From JAGXQV01 sp964451375 (GTDB taxonomy: Bacteria; Pseudomonadota; Gammaproteobacteria; Burkholderiales; Sulfuricellaceae): a stretch of 64,000 nucleotides of DNA. This document shows, piece after piece, positions 56,543 to 64,000 of this stretch. Position 1 is the first letter of the stretch. The number at the start of each line of letters is the position of its first letter. A program made the position numbers and the translations under genes. The notes beneath the pieces were generated by a model. That model was not told the DNA's origin, did no database searches, and saw nothing but the letters and a program-made list of their open reading frames with translations. Location: contig CAYVIN010000001.1 in NCBI GenBank assembly GCA_964451375.1, positions 1-64,000 of the forward strand, written 5' to 3'.

Positions 56543-56725
56543 ATGCGCATCGAACTCATCCAGCCCCATACCCATGTCGGCAAATTACTCAGCCCGGGCG
56601 ATACGCTCGACCTCGCTGACGATCTGGCCGCTTGGCTGATCGCCGAGGGCGTGGCGAAGGCACTTCCCGCCGAGCCGGAGTCCCGCCCCTCGACCAAACC
56701 CCACAAGGAGGAGAAATCCCTATGA
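56543..56725 (+). CDS. Small tail-region protein
   Basis: The 60-residue protein (MRIELIQPHTHVGKLLSPGDTLDLADDLAAWLIAEGVAKALPAEPES) is a DUF-like small phage protein with the LxxxDxAxWLIxxGVAxAL region seen before tail tube genes in many siphophages. Role unknown. Its stop overlaps the next ATG (ATGA at 56722). Confidence 0.7.
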   Translation: MRIELIQPHTHVGKLLSPGDTLDLADDLAAWLIAEGVAKALPAEPESRPSTKPHKEEKSL

Positions 56726-57495
56726 GCTATTACGCCAGTTTCCAGGGCCGGGTCTATCTCGGCAAACGCGATGTTTCCGGCAATCCGCTGGAAGTCCGTT
56801 CTCCCGGCAATGTTGCCGAACTGAAACTCTCGCTCAAGACCGACGTCATCGAGCATTTCGAGAGCCAGACCGGGCAGCGCAGCCTGGATCACCGCATGAT
56901 CAAGCAAAAGAGCGCGACGGTGAAGCTCACCATTGAGGAATTCACCAAGGAGAACCTCGCCTTGGCGCTCTACGGCAATCACGTCACCGGCAACAGCGGC
57001 ACGGTGACCGATGAGCCGCTGGGCGGAGCCTCTCCGACCATTGGAGATCGCTACTTCCTCGCGCACCCCAAGGTGGCGTCGCTGATCGTCAAGGACAGTT
57101 CGGCGACACCCGCCACCTTGGTGGCCGGCATCGACTTTACCGCTGATGTGGATTTCGGGGCGGTGCAGTTTCTGCGTCTGGACGACGGTGGTACGCCGCC
57201 GGTGGCCTACGCCGCGCCCTTCAAGGCAAGCTACGCATTCGGTGCCATCACCGAGATTGGCATCTTTACCCAGCCTCTGCCGGAACGCTTCCTGCGCCTG
57301 GAAGGACTCAACACCGCTCAGGGCAATGCCAAGGTGTTGGTGGAGTTGTACCGGGTGGCTTTCGATCCCTTGAAGGAAATATCCTTCATCTCCGACGATT
57401 ACAACAAGTTCGAGCTGGAAGGCTCGTTACTGGCGGATTCGACGAAGCCGCTCGATGCGACGCTGGGTCAATTTGGCCGGATCGTCCAGCTATAA
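56722..57495 (+). CDS. Major tail (tube) protein
   Basis: The 257-residue protein has YYASFQGRVYLGKRDVSGNPLEVRSPGNVAELKLSLKTDVIEHFESQTGQRSLDHRMIKQKSATVKLTIEEFTKENLALALYGN, then a beta-rich C-terminus (FDPLKEISFISDDYNKFELEGSLLADSTK). This is a tail tube protein pattern. It forms the stacked rings through which DNA passes. Start 56722 overlaps the preceding stop; the longer ORF from 56632 is in another gene's frame. Confidence 0.85.
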   Translation: MSYYASFQGRVYLGKRDVSGNPLEVRSPGNVAELKLSLKTDVIEHFESQTGQRSLDHRMIKQKSATVKLTIEEFTKENLALALYGNHVTGNSGTVTDEPLGGASPTIGDRYFLAHPKVASLIVKDSSATPATLVAGIDFTADVDFGAVQFLRLDDGGTPPVAYAAPFKASYAFGAITEIGIFTQPLPERFLRLEGLNTAQGNAKVLVELYRVAFDPLKEISFISDDYNKFELEGSLLADSTKPLDATLGQFGRIVQL

Positions 57496-57509
57496 AACGA
57501 GGAAACAGC

Positions 57510-57908
57510 ATGACTGACGATCTGGAAGTTCTTATTCCACAACCGCTTGCAGTGAAAGCCGGTGGCAAGACCTTGTCGCTCACCCCCCTCAAGGTGAGCG
57601 AACTATCTGCCTTCAGCCGCGCGGTGGTGCCCATCATCGCCACCTTGAATGGCAACGACATCGACCTGTTTCGTCTGATCGCCGAGCACAGCGACTCGGT
57701 GATCGAGGCGGTGGCCGTGGCGGTGCGGGAATCTCAAGAGTGGATCGGCGAGCTCACCGTGGGCGAGTTGGTGCTGCTGGCCGCCAAGGTGATTGAGGTG
57801 AATGCGGATTTTTTTACCCGTGGGGTCATGCCGAATCTCACCCGCGCCTTCGCAAACCTTCCGGCGATGCCAAAAGCAGTGGGTGGTTCGGAGTCATCCA
57901 ACGCCTGA
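57510..57908 (+). CDS. Tail assembly chaperone, short product (gpG-like)
   Basis: The 132-residue protein (MTDDLEVLIPQPLAVKAGGKTLSLTPLKVSELSAFSRAVVPII...LVLLAAKVIEVNADFFTRGVMPNLTRAF) occupies the place of lambda G between the tail tube and tape measure. Lambda-type tail chaperones are made as a short form and a -1 frameshift extended form; codons GAT TTT TTT at 57807-57815 form a T-heptamer that could direct this. Mass and acidic content fit such proteins. The normal stop is TGA at 57906-57908. Confidence 0.82.
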   Translation: MTDDLEVLIPQPLAVKAGGKTLSLTPLKVSELSAFSRAVVPIIATLNGNDIDLFRLIAEHSDSVIEAVAVAVRESQEWIGELTVGELVLLAAKVIEVNADFFTRGVMPNLTRAFANLPAMPKAVGGSESSNA

Positions 57909-58111
57909 TCGCTCACGGTCATCGGCAAAGCGACATTCTGAACTATACCCTGGCCCAGGTTCGCGGATATCTTGCCGCGATTCACCAACAGGAAAGTATG
58001 CGCGACGCGCAGTTGCTGTCGCTGGTCGCCATTGCCGCTCGCGCCGATTCACGCTCTCTGGAAAAAACCTTCGACCAACTCCTCGACCATGCGCATCAAC
58101 ATCAAAATTGA
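57815..58111 (+). CDS. -1 frameshift extension of tail chaperone (gpG-T-like)
   Basis: Reading from the end of the T-heptamer (57809-57815) in the -1 frame gives 98 codons without a stop to TGA 58109-58111: YPWGHAESHPRLR..., then VIQRLIAHGHRQSDILNYTL and ARADSRSLEKTFDQLLD. The protein-like composition (hydrophobic-charged periodicity) and its placement, covering the 180-base gap before the next gene, support a gpGT-type fusion of about 200 residues. It has no own good start codon or ribosome binding site. Frameshifting itself is not proven. Confidence 0.7.
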   Translation, partial: YPWGHAESHPRLRKPSGDAKSSGWFGVIQRLIAHGHRQSDILNYTLAQVRGYLAAIHQQESMRDAQLLSLVAIAARADSRSLEKTFDQLLDHAHQHQN

Positions 58112-58733
58112 TTCCAATCTCGCCAAGGCCAATCTACGCAAATGGGGCGGCGAATTTCGCCAAAAGGTGCGTGCCGTCGTCGAGAAATCTCTCGCCCTCG
58201 AAGCCAAAGCCCTCCAGCAGGAGGTGCGCGAGCATGTCGGCGGACGTCTCAAAGTGGCCAAGAAAGCCTTCCTCAAAGGTTTCAGAACCAAAGTTTACGC
58301 CAATAATCCTGACCGCCTGCCCGCCCTGCATGTGGGCGCCAAGATACCCTGGGCCGGGATGCACGAATCCGGTGGCAGTATTGCCGGCAAGATGCTGATC
58401 CCGATCTATGGGCGGGTGGGCAGGAAGCGTTTCAAGCAGATCGTCACGGAACTCATCCGGGGCGGCAACGCCTTCTTCGTCAAGGGCAAGAATGGCAACG
58501 TGGTGCTGATGGCGGAGAACCTCAAGGAACATGATCGACCGCTGGCCGGCTTCAAGCGGCGCTACCGCAAGGGCGAAGGCGTCAAGCGCCTGAAACGCGG
58601 GATGGATATTCCGATTGCGGTGCTGGTGCCAAGGGTGACGCTGATGAAGCGGCTGGATGTCGGGCGGTTGGTGATGGGCCGGGTGCCGGAGCTGGTGGCG
58701 GGGATTGAGAAGGGATTACGGAGTTTGGGATGA
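58089..58733 (+). CDS. DUF6441-like phage tail protein
   Basis: The 214-residue protein starts MRINIKIDSNLAKANLRKWGGEFRQKVRAVVEKSLALEAKALQQEVREHVGGRLKVAKKAFLKGF and has PALHVGAKIPWAGMHESGGSIAGKMLIPIYGRVGRKRFKQIVTELIRGGNAFFVKGKNGNV. This is the DUF6441 family, near tape-measure genes in siphophages. Its start overlaps the chaperone extension by 23 bases. It may be a minor tail protein. No membrane helix is seen. Confidence 0.8.
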   Translation: MRINIKIDSNLAKANLRKWGGEFRQKVRAVVEKSLALEAKALQQEVREHVGGRLKVAKKAFLKGFRTKVYANNPDRLPALHVGAKIPWAGMHESGGSIAGKMLIPIYGRVGRKRFKQIVTELIRGGNAFFVKGKNGNVVLMAENLKEHDRPLAGFKRRYRKGEGVKRLKRGMDIPIAVLVPRVTLMKRLDVGRLVMGRVPELVAGIEKGLRSLG

Positions 58734-58771
58734 GGCCTTGGCTCGCACCAAAGCCCCCCAACTCGCTTTGG

Positions 58772-59158
58772 TTAATGCATCGCCAACTTCGCGATGTAGC
58801 CGGAACGCGATTCCCCGGCGGCACGGGCAGCCTGGTCGAGACGACGCAATACGCGGCGCGGCAGCGTAATGTTGACCCGCTCGATCTTGTCGTCAAGCAC
58901 TGCGGGGTCAACGTGTACCAGCGCCCAAATCCAGCCGCCGAACTCGGGACGAGAGCGCAACCCATCAACCGGCGAAGGGGAAGGAATCTCGCCGCCGGCA
59001 TCGAGGGTAGCCTCGATCCAGCCGATGACCGCTTCCTCAGTATTGGCAATGGCTTCGTCGAGGGTGTCCCCGGCGGAGAAACATCCCGGCAGATCAGGTA
59101 CCGCCACGCCGAAAGCGTGTTGTTCGTCACCGGGTTCGATGGCAATCGGATAGTGCAT
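58772..59158 (-). CDS. hicB: HicB family antitoxin
   Basis: The 128-residue protein has the HicB core: MHYPIAIEPGDEQHAFGVAVPDLPGCFSAGDTLDEAIANTEEAVIGWIEATLDAGGEIP, followed by a C-terminal ribbon-helix-helix (ERVNITLPRRVLRRLDQAARAAGESRSGYIAKLA) which would bind the promoter. It follows hicA by 9 bases on the minus strand. The pair lies antisense between two tail genes of the prophage. Confidence 0.93.
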   Translation of the reverse strand: MHYPIAIEPGDEQHAFGVAVPDLPGCFSAGDTLDEAIANTEEAVIGWIEATLDAGGEIPSPSPVDGLRSRPEFGGWIWALVHVDPAVLDDKIERVNITLPRRVLRRLDQAARAAGESRSGYIAKLAMH

Positions 59159-59167
59159 GGTGATCTC

Positions 59168-59347
59168 CTAGATTCCAGCCTGTTTGCGAATGATGGCTAC
59201 CAGCCCCTTACCCAAATCTTTCTTGGGATGAGGCACCACTACTATTCCCGGACGGTGCGGGTGATTGTAAATGTGGTGGGAGCCATTGATGCGATCCAGT
59301 CGCCATCCGGCAGCCTGGATTTCCCGAATCAGATCAGAACTGTTCAT
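59168..59347 (-). CDS. hicA: HicA family mRNA interferase toxin
   Basis: The 59-residue protein (MNSSDLIREIQAAGWRLDRINGSHHIYNHPHRPGIVVVPHPKKDLGKGLVAIIRKQAGI) has the HicA dsRBD-like fold with the catalytic His in GSHHIY. HicA cleaves mRNA at translation-independent sites. It begins at ATG 59347, 2 bases from a palindromic operator, so its mRNA may be nearly leaderless. The pair is complete and may act as a prophage stabiliser or superinfection barrier. Confidence 0.93.
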   Translation of the reverse strand: MNSSDLIREIQAAGWRLDRINGSHHIYNHPHRPGIVVVPHPKKDLGKGLVAIIRKQAGI

Positions 59348-59348
59348 G

Positions 59349-59382
59349 GTGTGTATTTTACACACTGTGGGGCGCTGTTCAA
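59349..59382 (-). promoter_or_regulatory. hicAB promoter and operator
   Basis: On the minus strand TTGAAC (59377-59382), 16-base spacer, TAAAAT (59355-59360); the -10 lies within a perfect palindrome GTGTGTA-TTT-TACACAC at 59349-59365, just upstream of ATG 59347. The layout predicts autorepression by HicB and an almost leaderless transcript. Confidence 0.7.
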
Positions 59383-59408
59383 ATTTACCGACAAAGCGTA
59401 ACGATTCT

Positions 59409-62400
59409 ATGCCCCAAAACCGCATCTCCGTCCTGGTTTCCCTGGACGGCGCCGACGACAATCTCAAAGCCACCCTCAACCGTGCCGAGAAGAGCCTCAA
59501 CGACCTCGCCGGTAGCGCAAAAACCGCTGGCGAGAAGGCCACGGCAGGATTAGCCGAAGTCAAAGCCGGTGTCGCGGCTTTCAGCGACCAGTTCAACCGC
59601 GCCAAGACCCAGCTCATCGCCTTCCTCGCCGCCTTCGAATTCGCCGGCAAGGTTCAGGAAATCATCCAGATCGCCGATGCCTGGAACATGATGAACGCCC
59701 GGCTCAAGCTCGCCACTGCCGGCAGCCGCGAATACACCACCGCCCAGCAGGAACTCTACGCCATCGCCCAGCGCATCGGCGTGCCCTTGCAAGAAACCGC
59801 CACCCTCTACGGCAAGCTCCAGCAAGCAGTGCGCATGCTCGGCGGCGAACAGAAGGATGCGCTGCAAATCACCGAAAGCATCTCGCAAGCCCTGCGCATC
59901 TCCGGCGCCAGCGTCACCGAAGCGCAGTCCGCGCTGCTCCAATTCGGCCAAGCCCTCTCGTCCGGCGTCCTACGCGGCGAAGAATTCAACTCGGTGGTCG
60001 AGAACAGCCCACGCCTCGCCCAGGCCCTGGCCGACGGACTGAATGTTCCCATCGGACGGCTACGCAAAATGGCCGAAGAAGGCAAACTCACCGCCGACGT
60101 CGTGGTTAACGCCCTCCTTGGGCAAAAGGACAAACTCGCCGCCGAATACGCCCAACTCCCGCAAACGGTATCCCAAGCCTTCGAACGCCTCAAAAACGCC
60201 TTCGGCCTATGGGTACACCAACTCGACGAAAGCACCGGCTTCACCCACAAACTCGCTGCCGCGCTGGACGTCCTGACCCAGCACCTCGACACCGTGATGA
60301 AATGGCTCAACCTCATCAAGGACGTCGGCCTCGCGGTGATCATTTACCGCCTGCTCCCGGCATTGGCCACTGCCTGGCAAACCGCCGGTGCTGCCGGAGT
60401 GATGGCGGCCAATGCCACCGCCGCAGCCTGGACAACCGCCAATCTATCAATAGGCGCCGCCATCGCCTCGGCAGGCGCGCTCAAGGTTGCCTTCGGTGTC
60501 CTGACTGCTGCCTTCGTTGGTTGGGAGATCGGCACCTGGCTCTCCGACAAATTCGAGACCGTGCGCAAAGCTGGGGTCTTCATGGTGCAAGCCCTGATGA
60601 CCGGCATCGAGCATCTACGTTATGGCTGGGAATCCTTCGCCGCCTTGTTCAGCGCCGACACCCTGGCAGCCGCCAGCCAGCGCCACCAAGAACGCCTCGG
60701 ACAAATGCAGCAAATCTTCGCCAGTATGTATAAGGATGCCGAACGCCATGGTCAAGTGACCACCCAGACCATGAACACCGCAGCCTCCGCTGCTGAAGAA
60801 ATCGCCCGGCGTCTCGAAGCTGTGCGCCAAGGCACCCAGGAAGCGGTAGGGCGGGCCATCGAAACCGTCCACGCCTCGGTCGAGAAACTCAAAACCCGTC
60901 TCGGCGAAGTCGAGAGCGCCGCCAACAAAGCCAACCAGACCATCAACGACGGTCTCTCCAAACTGGGTGAGAGCTACAAGGGCCTGACGGTTCTGGTCGA
61001 AGCCAATCTGGCGCAGCAACTTACCGCTGTCCAAAAACGCTACGACCAGGAACTCACGGCGCTGAATCTCGCCAAGCTCTCCGAAGCGCAGAGCATCGCC
61101 AAATCTACCGAACTGCTCACCCAATCGCTCAGCCAGCAAACCCAACTGCGCCAGCAGGCGACCCAGCAGACGCTGGCGCTGATCGAGCGGGAATCCCAAG
61201 CCCGGCTCGAAGCCGCCAAGCGCCACGGCGACACCGAAGCCGAGCGGCGCAACAACGTCGCCCGGGTTGAGAACGAAATCCTCACCCTCAAGCGCCAGAC
61301 CCTGCAAGAAGCACTGGCGAGTTATGTTGCCCACGTTAACGCTTTAAACGCCGAAGCCAATCGGCATCTTCAAGAAATCAAGCGCATCGAGGACGAGAAG
61401 CGCCAACTTCACCAAACCACCGAAGAACGCATCCGCGAACTCAACCGTTCAACGATGACGGACTACGAAGCCTATCAAGACAAACTCACCCAAATCGCTG
61501 AGTTACAAGAAAAGGCCCGCACCGCAATTGTTCAGGGCGAATTTGAGCAAGCCAAGCAATACGCCCAACAAGCCGCCGACCTCGCTGCCCAGACCGCTCA
61601 TGCGGTCAAGCAAGGCGACCAGGAAGTTATCAGCCAGAAACAGGCGGTCAAAACCGCCATCGAAGCCATCCGCACTTCCGAGGAACTGACGGTCAAGGCA
61701 CTCGACGGCGAGAGCCGGGCACACCGCGAAGCAGCGGAAGCGGCCACCGGCGCACGCCGGCAGATCGAAGAGGCGCTACGGCAGACCCAGTCCCAGATCG
61801 ACGAAATCGCCACCCAGCTCCAGGAGCGCTTCAATCTCACCATTGATGTCGATACCACTAAAATCGATCAAGCCCTGGCCGACCTCGACCGCGCCATTGC
61901 CGAGAAGGAACGCCTGCTCCCCCTCAAGATCGATCTCGAACAGGCAGAGAAGCAACTCGCCCAACTGGAAACCCAGCTCAAAGAAGGCAAGACGGTACTG
62001 GTCAACGCCGACGTCTCGAAAGCGGAAACAGCGCTCACCAAGCTCGCCCAATACGCCAAAGATAACGCCGAAGTGGAATTGCGGGTGGCGACCGACAAGG
62101 CCCTCTCGTCGGTACAGAATGTCCAGCGCCAGATCACGGCCTTGGCGGATATCGAAACCCAATCGCGTCACCAGGTGCAATCGAATGCAGCAGATGCCCG
62201 TGCCGAGATATTGAGCCTGGACGGTATGGCCACCCACAGCACGCACACCGTCCATGTCCGCAAGGTTGAAGAAAACGCCGTCGGCGGGGTCGTGGGCGCT
62301 GGAGTGAGCGCGGAGGGATCAATGGGCAGTGCAGCCCGATTCGCCAGTGGCGGCGCGGTGGGCGTCTTTCCGCGCATGACTGCTGGCAAGGTGCCGGGCA

Positions 62401-63398
62401 GTGGCAACGGCGACACCGTGCCACGTACCCTGGAGGCCGGGGCCTTCGTGATTCGCAAGGCGGCGGTACGTCAGTACGGCGAGGGCCTCATTGCCCGACT
62501 GGCGAGCGGGGTACAACGTTTTGCGACGGGCGGTTCGGTGCGTAGTCCAACCGGAAGTGGTGACAGCCAACTCAGTCCTCAGTACTCAACCCTCAGCCCT
62601 ATTCTTATTCCGCCCAAGCCAAAGCGTAATCGCGACGTCGTCGAAACATTGAAGATCATCGAACTCGGTTTCCAAGGACTGTCCCAAGCCAACCAGATGG
62701 CCGAGATGCGCTGGGGTGCATCGGGCGGACTGAATGACCTGCTGAGGGACTATGCCGAGGAAGCGCAGAATGATCGTGCCATGGCAGAACGTATGCTTCC
62801 CCTGCGTCAACTCACCACCAGCGAGCGGCAGAATCTTGAACGCATCAAGCAGTCCTGGAAAAGCGCCATGAGCCAGATGCTGCTCTTCAACGTTGACCTG
62901 GAGCGTGACCTGATCGACTACATGGAGGCGCATCAAGGGGAATTCTACGCACGTGGCGGAATGGCGAAATCCGATACCGTCCCGGCCATGCTGACGCCCG
63001 GCGAGTACGTGATCAAACGCGACGTGGTGGACAAACTGGGGGTGGGCTTCTTCGAAGCCTTGAATGGCTTGAAACTCCCGGCGCAAGCCGCCTGGAACCG
63101 GGTACGCGGTTACGCCAGCGGCGGTATCGTGCAACCGCTGGCGGGCCTGGCCGCTCGCGCCTCGCGCGCCGTCCACGACAACTTCGCCGGACGCGATCTG
63201 ATGACCGTCTTGGCGGAAAGCCTATCCGCCGGCATCAAACCGCCTACGCTTGCCATGGCCAACGATATCCCCGCTCCCAGCAAAACCCTACGCGTCGAAC
63301 TGGCCTCGGGCAACAAAACCGTCACGGCGACGGTGGATGCCCAGGACGAAGCGAAACTGCTCGATTTGCTCAAACAGGCGCAGGCCCGCGCCTTCTGA
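59409..63398 (+). CDS. Tail tape measure protein
   Basis: The 1329-residue protein starts MPQNRISVLVSLDGADDNLKATLNRAEKSLNDLAG, has two hydrophobic segments around residues 310-375, a coiled coil with long helices to about 950, and repeated GG/PGEY-type ends (GGAVGVFPRM...GAFVIRKAAV, and GGMAKSDTVPAMLTPGEYVIKRDVV), a tape-measure signature. Length sets tail length, predicting about 190-200 nm by the usual 1.5 angstrom per residue. Start 59409 is preferred because the upstream in-frame region is complementary to hicA. Confidence 0.93.
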   Translation: MPQNRISVLVSLDGADDNLKATLNRAEKSLNDLAGSAKTAGEKATAGLAEVKAGVAAFSDQFNRAKTQLIAFLAAFEFAGKVQEIIQIADAWNMMNARLKLATAGSREYTTAQQELYAIAQRIGVPLQETATLYGKLQQAVRMLGGEQKDALQITESISQALRISGASVTEAQSALLQFGQALSSGVLRGEEFNSVVENSPRLAQALADGLNVPIGRLRKMAEEGKLTADVVVNALLGQKDKLAAEYAQLPQTVSQAFERLKNAFGLWVHQLDESTGFTHKLAAALDVLTQHLDTVMKWLNLIKDVGLAVIIYRLLPALATAWQTAGAAGVMAANATAAAWTTANLSIGAAIASAGALKVAFGVLTAAFVGWEIGTWLSDKFETVRKAGVFMVQALMTGIEHLRYGWESFAALFSADTLAAASQRHQERLGQMQQIFASMYKDAERHGQVTTQTMNTAASAAEEIARRLEAVRQGTQEAVGRAIETVHASVEKLKTRLGEVESAANKANQTINDGLSKLGESYKGLTVLVEANLAQQLTAVQKRYDQELTALNLAKLSEAQSIAKSTELLTQSLSQQTQLRQQATQQTLALIERESQARLEAAKRHGDTEAERRNNVARVENEILTLKRQTLQEALASYVAHVNALNAEANRHLQEIKRIEDEKRQLHQTTEERIRELNRSTMTDYEAYQDKLTQIAELQEKARTAIVQGEFEQAKQYAQQAADLAAQTAHAVKQGDQEVISQKQAVKTAIEAIRTSEELTVKALDGESRAHREAAEAATGARRQIEEALRQTQSQIDEIATQLQERFNLTIDVDTTKIDQALADLDRAIAEKERLLPLKIDLEQAEKQLAQLETQLKEGKTVLVNADVSKAETALTKLAQYAKDNAEVELRVATDKALSSVQNVQRQITALADIETQSRHQVQSNAADARAEILSLDGMATHSTHTVHVRKVEENAVGGVVGAGVSAEGSMGSAARFASGGAVGVFPRMTAGKVPGSGNGDTVPRTLEAGAFVIRKAAVRQYGEGLIARLASGVQRFATGGSVRSPTGSGDSQLSPQYSTLSPILIPPKPKRNRDVVETLKIIELGFQGLSQANQMAEMRWGASGGLNDLLRDYAEEAQNDRAMAERMLPLRQLTTSERQNLERIKQSWKSAMSQMLLFNVDLERDLIDYMEAHQGEFYARGGMAKSDTVPAMLTPGEYVIKRDVVDKLGVGFFEALNGLKLPAQAAWNRVRGYASGGIVQPLAGLAARASRAVHDNFAGRDLMTVLAESLSAGIKPPTLAMANDIPAPSKTLRVELASGNKTVTATVDAQDEAKLLDLLKQAQARAF

Positions 63399-63400
63399 AT

Positions 63401-63796
63401 ATGACTCTTACGAACCTCACCGATGGCACCGTCATCGCGCTGCCCGACGATCTGCTATGGAGCGACGAACACGCCTGGACGCCGGCAGTCGCCCGCGTCG
63501 AATACCTGCTCACCGGCGCCTTGCTGGTGGAATCCGCCGCGCGTAGTGCCGGACGTCCGATTACCCTCAAGGCCGAACCGGATATGGGCTGGGTGACTCG
63601 CGCCACTGTGGACACCTTGTACGCCTGGGCTGCCCAACCCAACCGCAGCTTCCGTCTGACCTTGTTCGACGGGCGCAGCTTCACGGTGGCCTTCCGCCAC
63701 CATGAAACCGCTATCGAGGCCGAACCGGTGCTGGGTTTCCCGGCGCGCTCGGCCTCCGACTGGTACCGCATTACCCTACGACTCATGGAATTGTAA
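63401..63796 (+). CDS. Minor tail protein following tape measure
   Basis: The 131-residue protein (MTLTNLTDGTVIALPDDLLWSDEHAWTPAVARVEYLLTGALLVESAARSAGRPITLKAEPDMGWVTRATVDTLYAWAAQP) is in the place of lambda gpM-type tail-tip genes and has the beta-rich TFDGRSF... FRHHETAIEAEPVLGFPARSASDWYRITLRLMEL end seen in similar prophages. Role inferred from position. It starts 2 bases after the tape-measure stop. Confidence 0.75.
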   Translation: MTLTNLTDGTVIALPDDLLWSDEHAWTPAVARVEYLLTGALLVESAARSAGRPITLKAEPDMGWVTRATVDTLYAWAAQPNRSFRLTLFDGRSFTVAFRHHETAIEAEPVLGFPARSASDWYRITLRLMEL

Positions 63797-64000
63797 TGTC
63801 CATACTCTCCAACGACATCAAACTGTTATCCGCCGAGCGCCTGCTCGACACGCCCGACGGCGGGGGACGCATGACCGGCCAGGTGGTGGTGGACGGGCAA
63901 TCCAATAACCTGTTTCCCGACATCTCGGAACTCGACCGCACTTATGGGCGGGTTTCGTTGCGCAAATGCTACCCGGCAGTGCTGACCGATACCACCGACA
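63796..64000 (+). CDS. Phage tail-tip protein (partial, runs off window)
   Basis: ATG 63796 overlaps the stop TAA of the previous gene. The 68 visible residues (MSILSNDIKLLSAERLLDTPDGGGRMTGQVVVDGQSNNLFPDISELDRTYGRVSLRKCYPAVLTDT) are typical of a tail-tip/host-specificity region protein in related prophages, but the window ends before any domain can be named. Confidence 0.75.
   Translation, partial: MSILSNDIKLLSAERLLDTPDGGGRMTGQVVVDGQSNNLFPDISELDRTYGRVSLRKCYPAVLTDTTD

Noticed and set aside
57871..57877. CAAAAGC stretch as the frameshift site
   Set aside because: In-frame codons are CCA AAA GCA, which does not allow both tRNAs to re-pair; the upstream T-heptamer fits fully.

Overview
The window reads as betaproteobacterial chromosome (about 1-29.2 kb) joined to the left three quarters or so of a lambda-like siphophage prophage (about 29.3 kb to the right edge). 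The order ompA, mtaD, ubiG, gph with gyrA-serC-pheA-hisC-aroF-tyrA alongside, the tmRNA tag ANDENYALAA, ArnD/ArnA-like genes and several ~240 bp inverted-repeat elements fit a Nitrosomonadales/Gallionellales-like organism. The exact genus cannot be read from the sequence.

Chromosome. At 0-4.7 kb, after the tail of a bacterial alpha-2-macroglobulin gene, lies a dense patch of toxin-antitoxin genes: Phd/ParE, DUF2283 with a broken PIN gene, UPF0175/DUF3368, an orphan HigA-like HTH, and AbrB/PIN. At 4.7-9.5 kb are a cyclic-nucleotide-binding protein, a VOC protein, the three-gene AmmeMemoRadiSam set, and translationally coupled ispD-ispF. At 9.6-14.2 kb (minus strand) are an alpha/beta hydrolase, a coiled-coil protein, ArnD, a Phd/VapC pair split by a MITE-like element, and an ArnA-C-type epimerase. 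At 14.3-22.8 kb (minus strand) is the serine/aromatic/histidine supraoperon downstream of gyrA. At 23.1-27.2 kb are ompA, mtaD, a second copy of the MITE, ubiG, gph and tmRNA. At 27.6-29.2 kb are small genes and ihfB.

Prophage. The leftward block 29.3-33.6 kb holds two KorB/ParB-type HTH proteins, a large serine recombinase, DUF2924 and a small partner ORF, an ImmA/IrrE peptidase and an XRE repressor. A compact switch region (33.65-33.74 kb) divides it from the rightward genes. These are an unrecognised two-gene module, DUF2188, then an early replication/recombination module (excisionase-like HTH, Sak4-like ATPase, SSB-like protein, PD-(D/E)XK nuclease, primase-helicase, RuvC-like resolvase), a ParB-methyltransferase, HU, and DUF3489. 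The morphogenesis genes follow the lambda order: terS, terL, three fibre-like genes, gpW, portal, protease with a nested scaffold, D, E, joining and tail genes, a tail chaperone with a likely -1 frameshift, an antisense HicAB pair, the tape measure and the first tail-tip genes. The right prophage end lies outside the window.

Most notable: the MITE insertion exactly at an antitoxin/toxin ATGA overlap, whose target duplication restored both stop and start codons; the T-heptamer frameshift site; a GGTTCGCAC iteron array before the ParB-methyltransferase; a 26-nt alternating purine/pyrimidine tract inside a long inverted repeat beside the resolvase; a shared leader before four minus-strand prophage genes; and the unknown pair next to the lysogeny switch.
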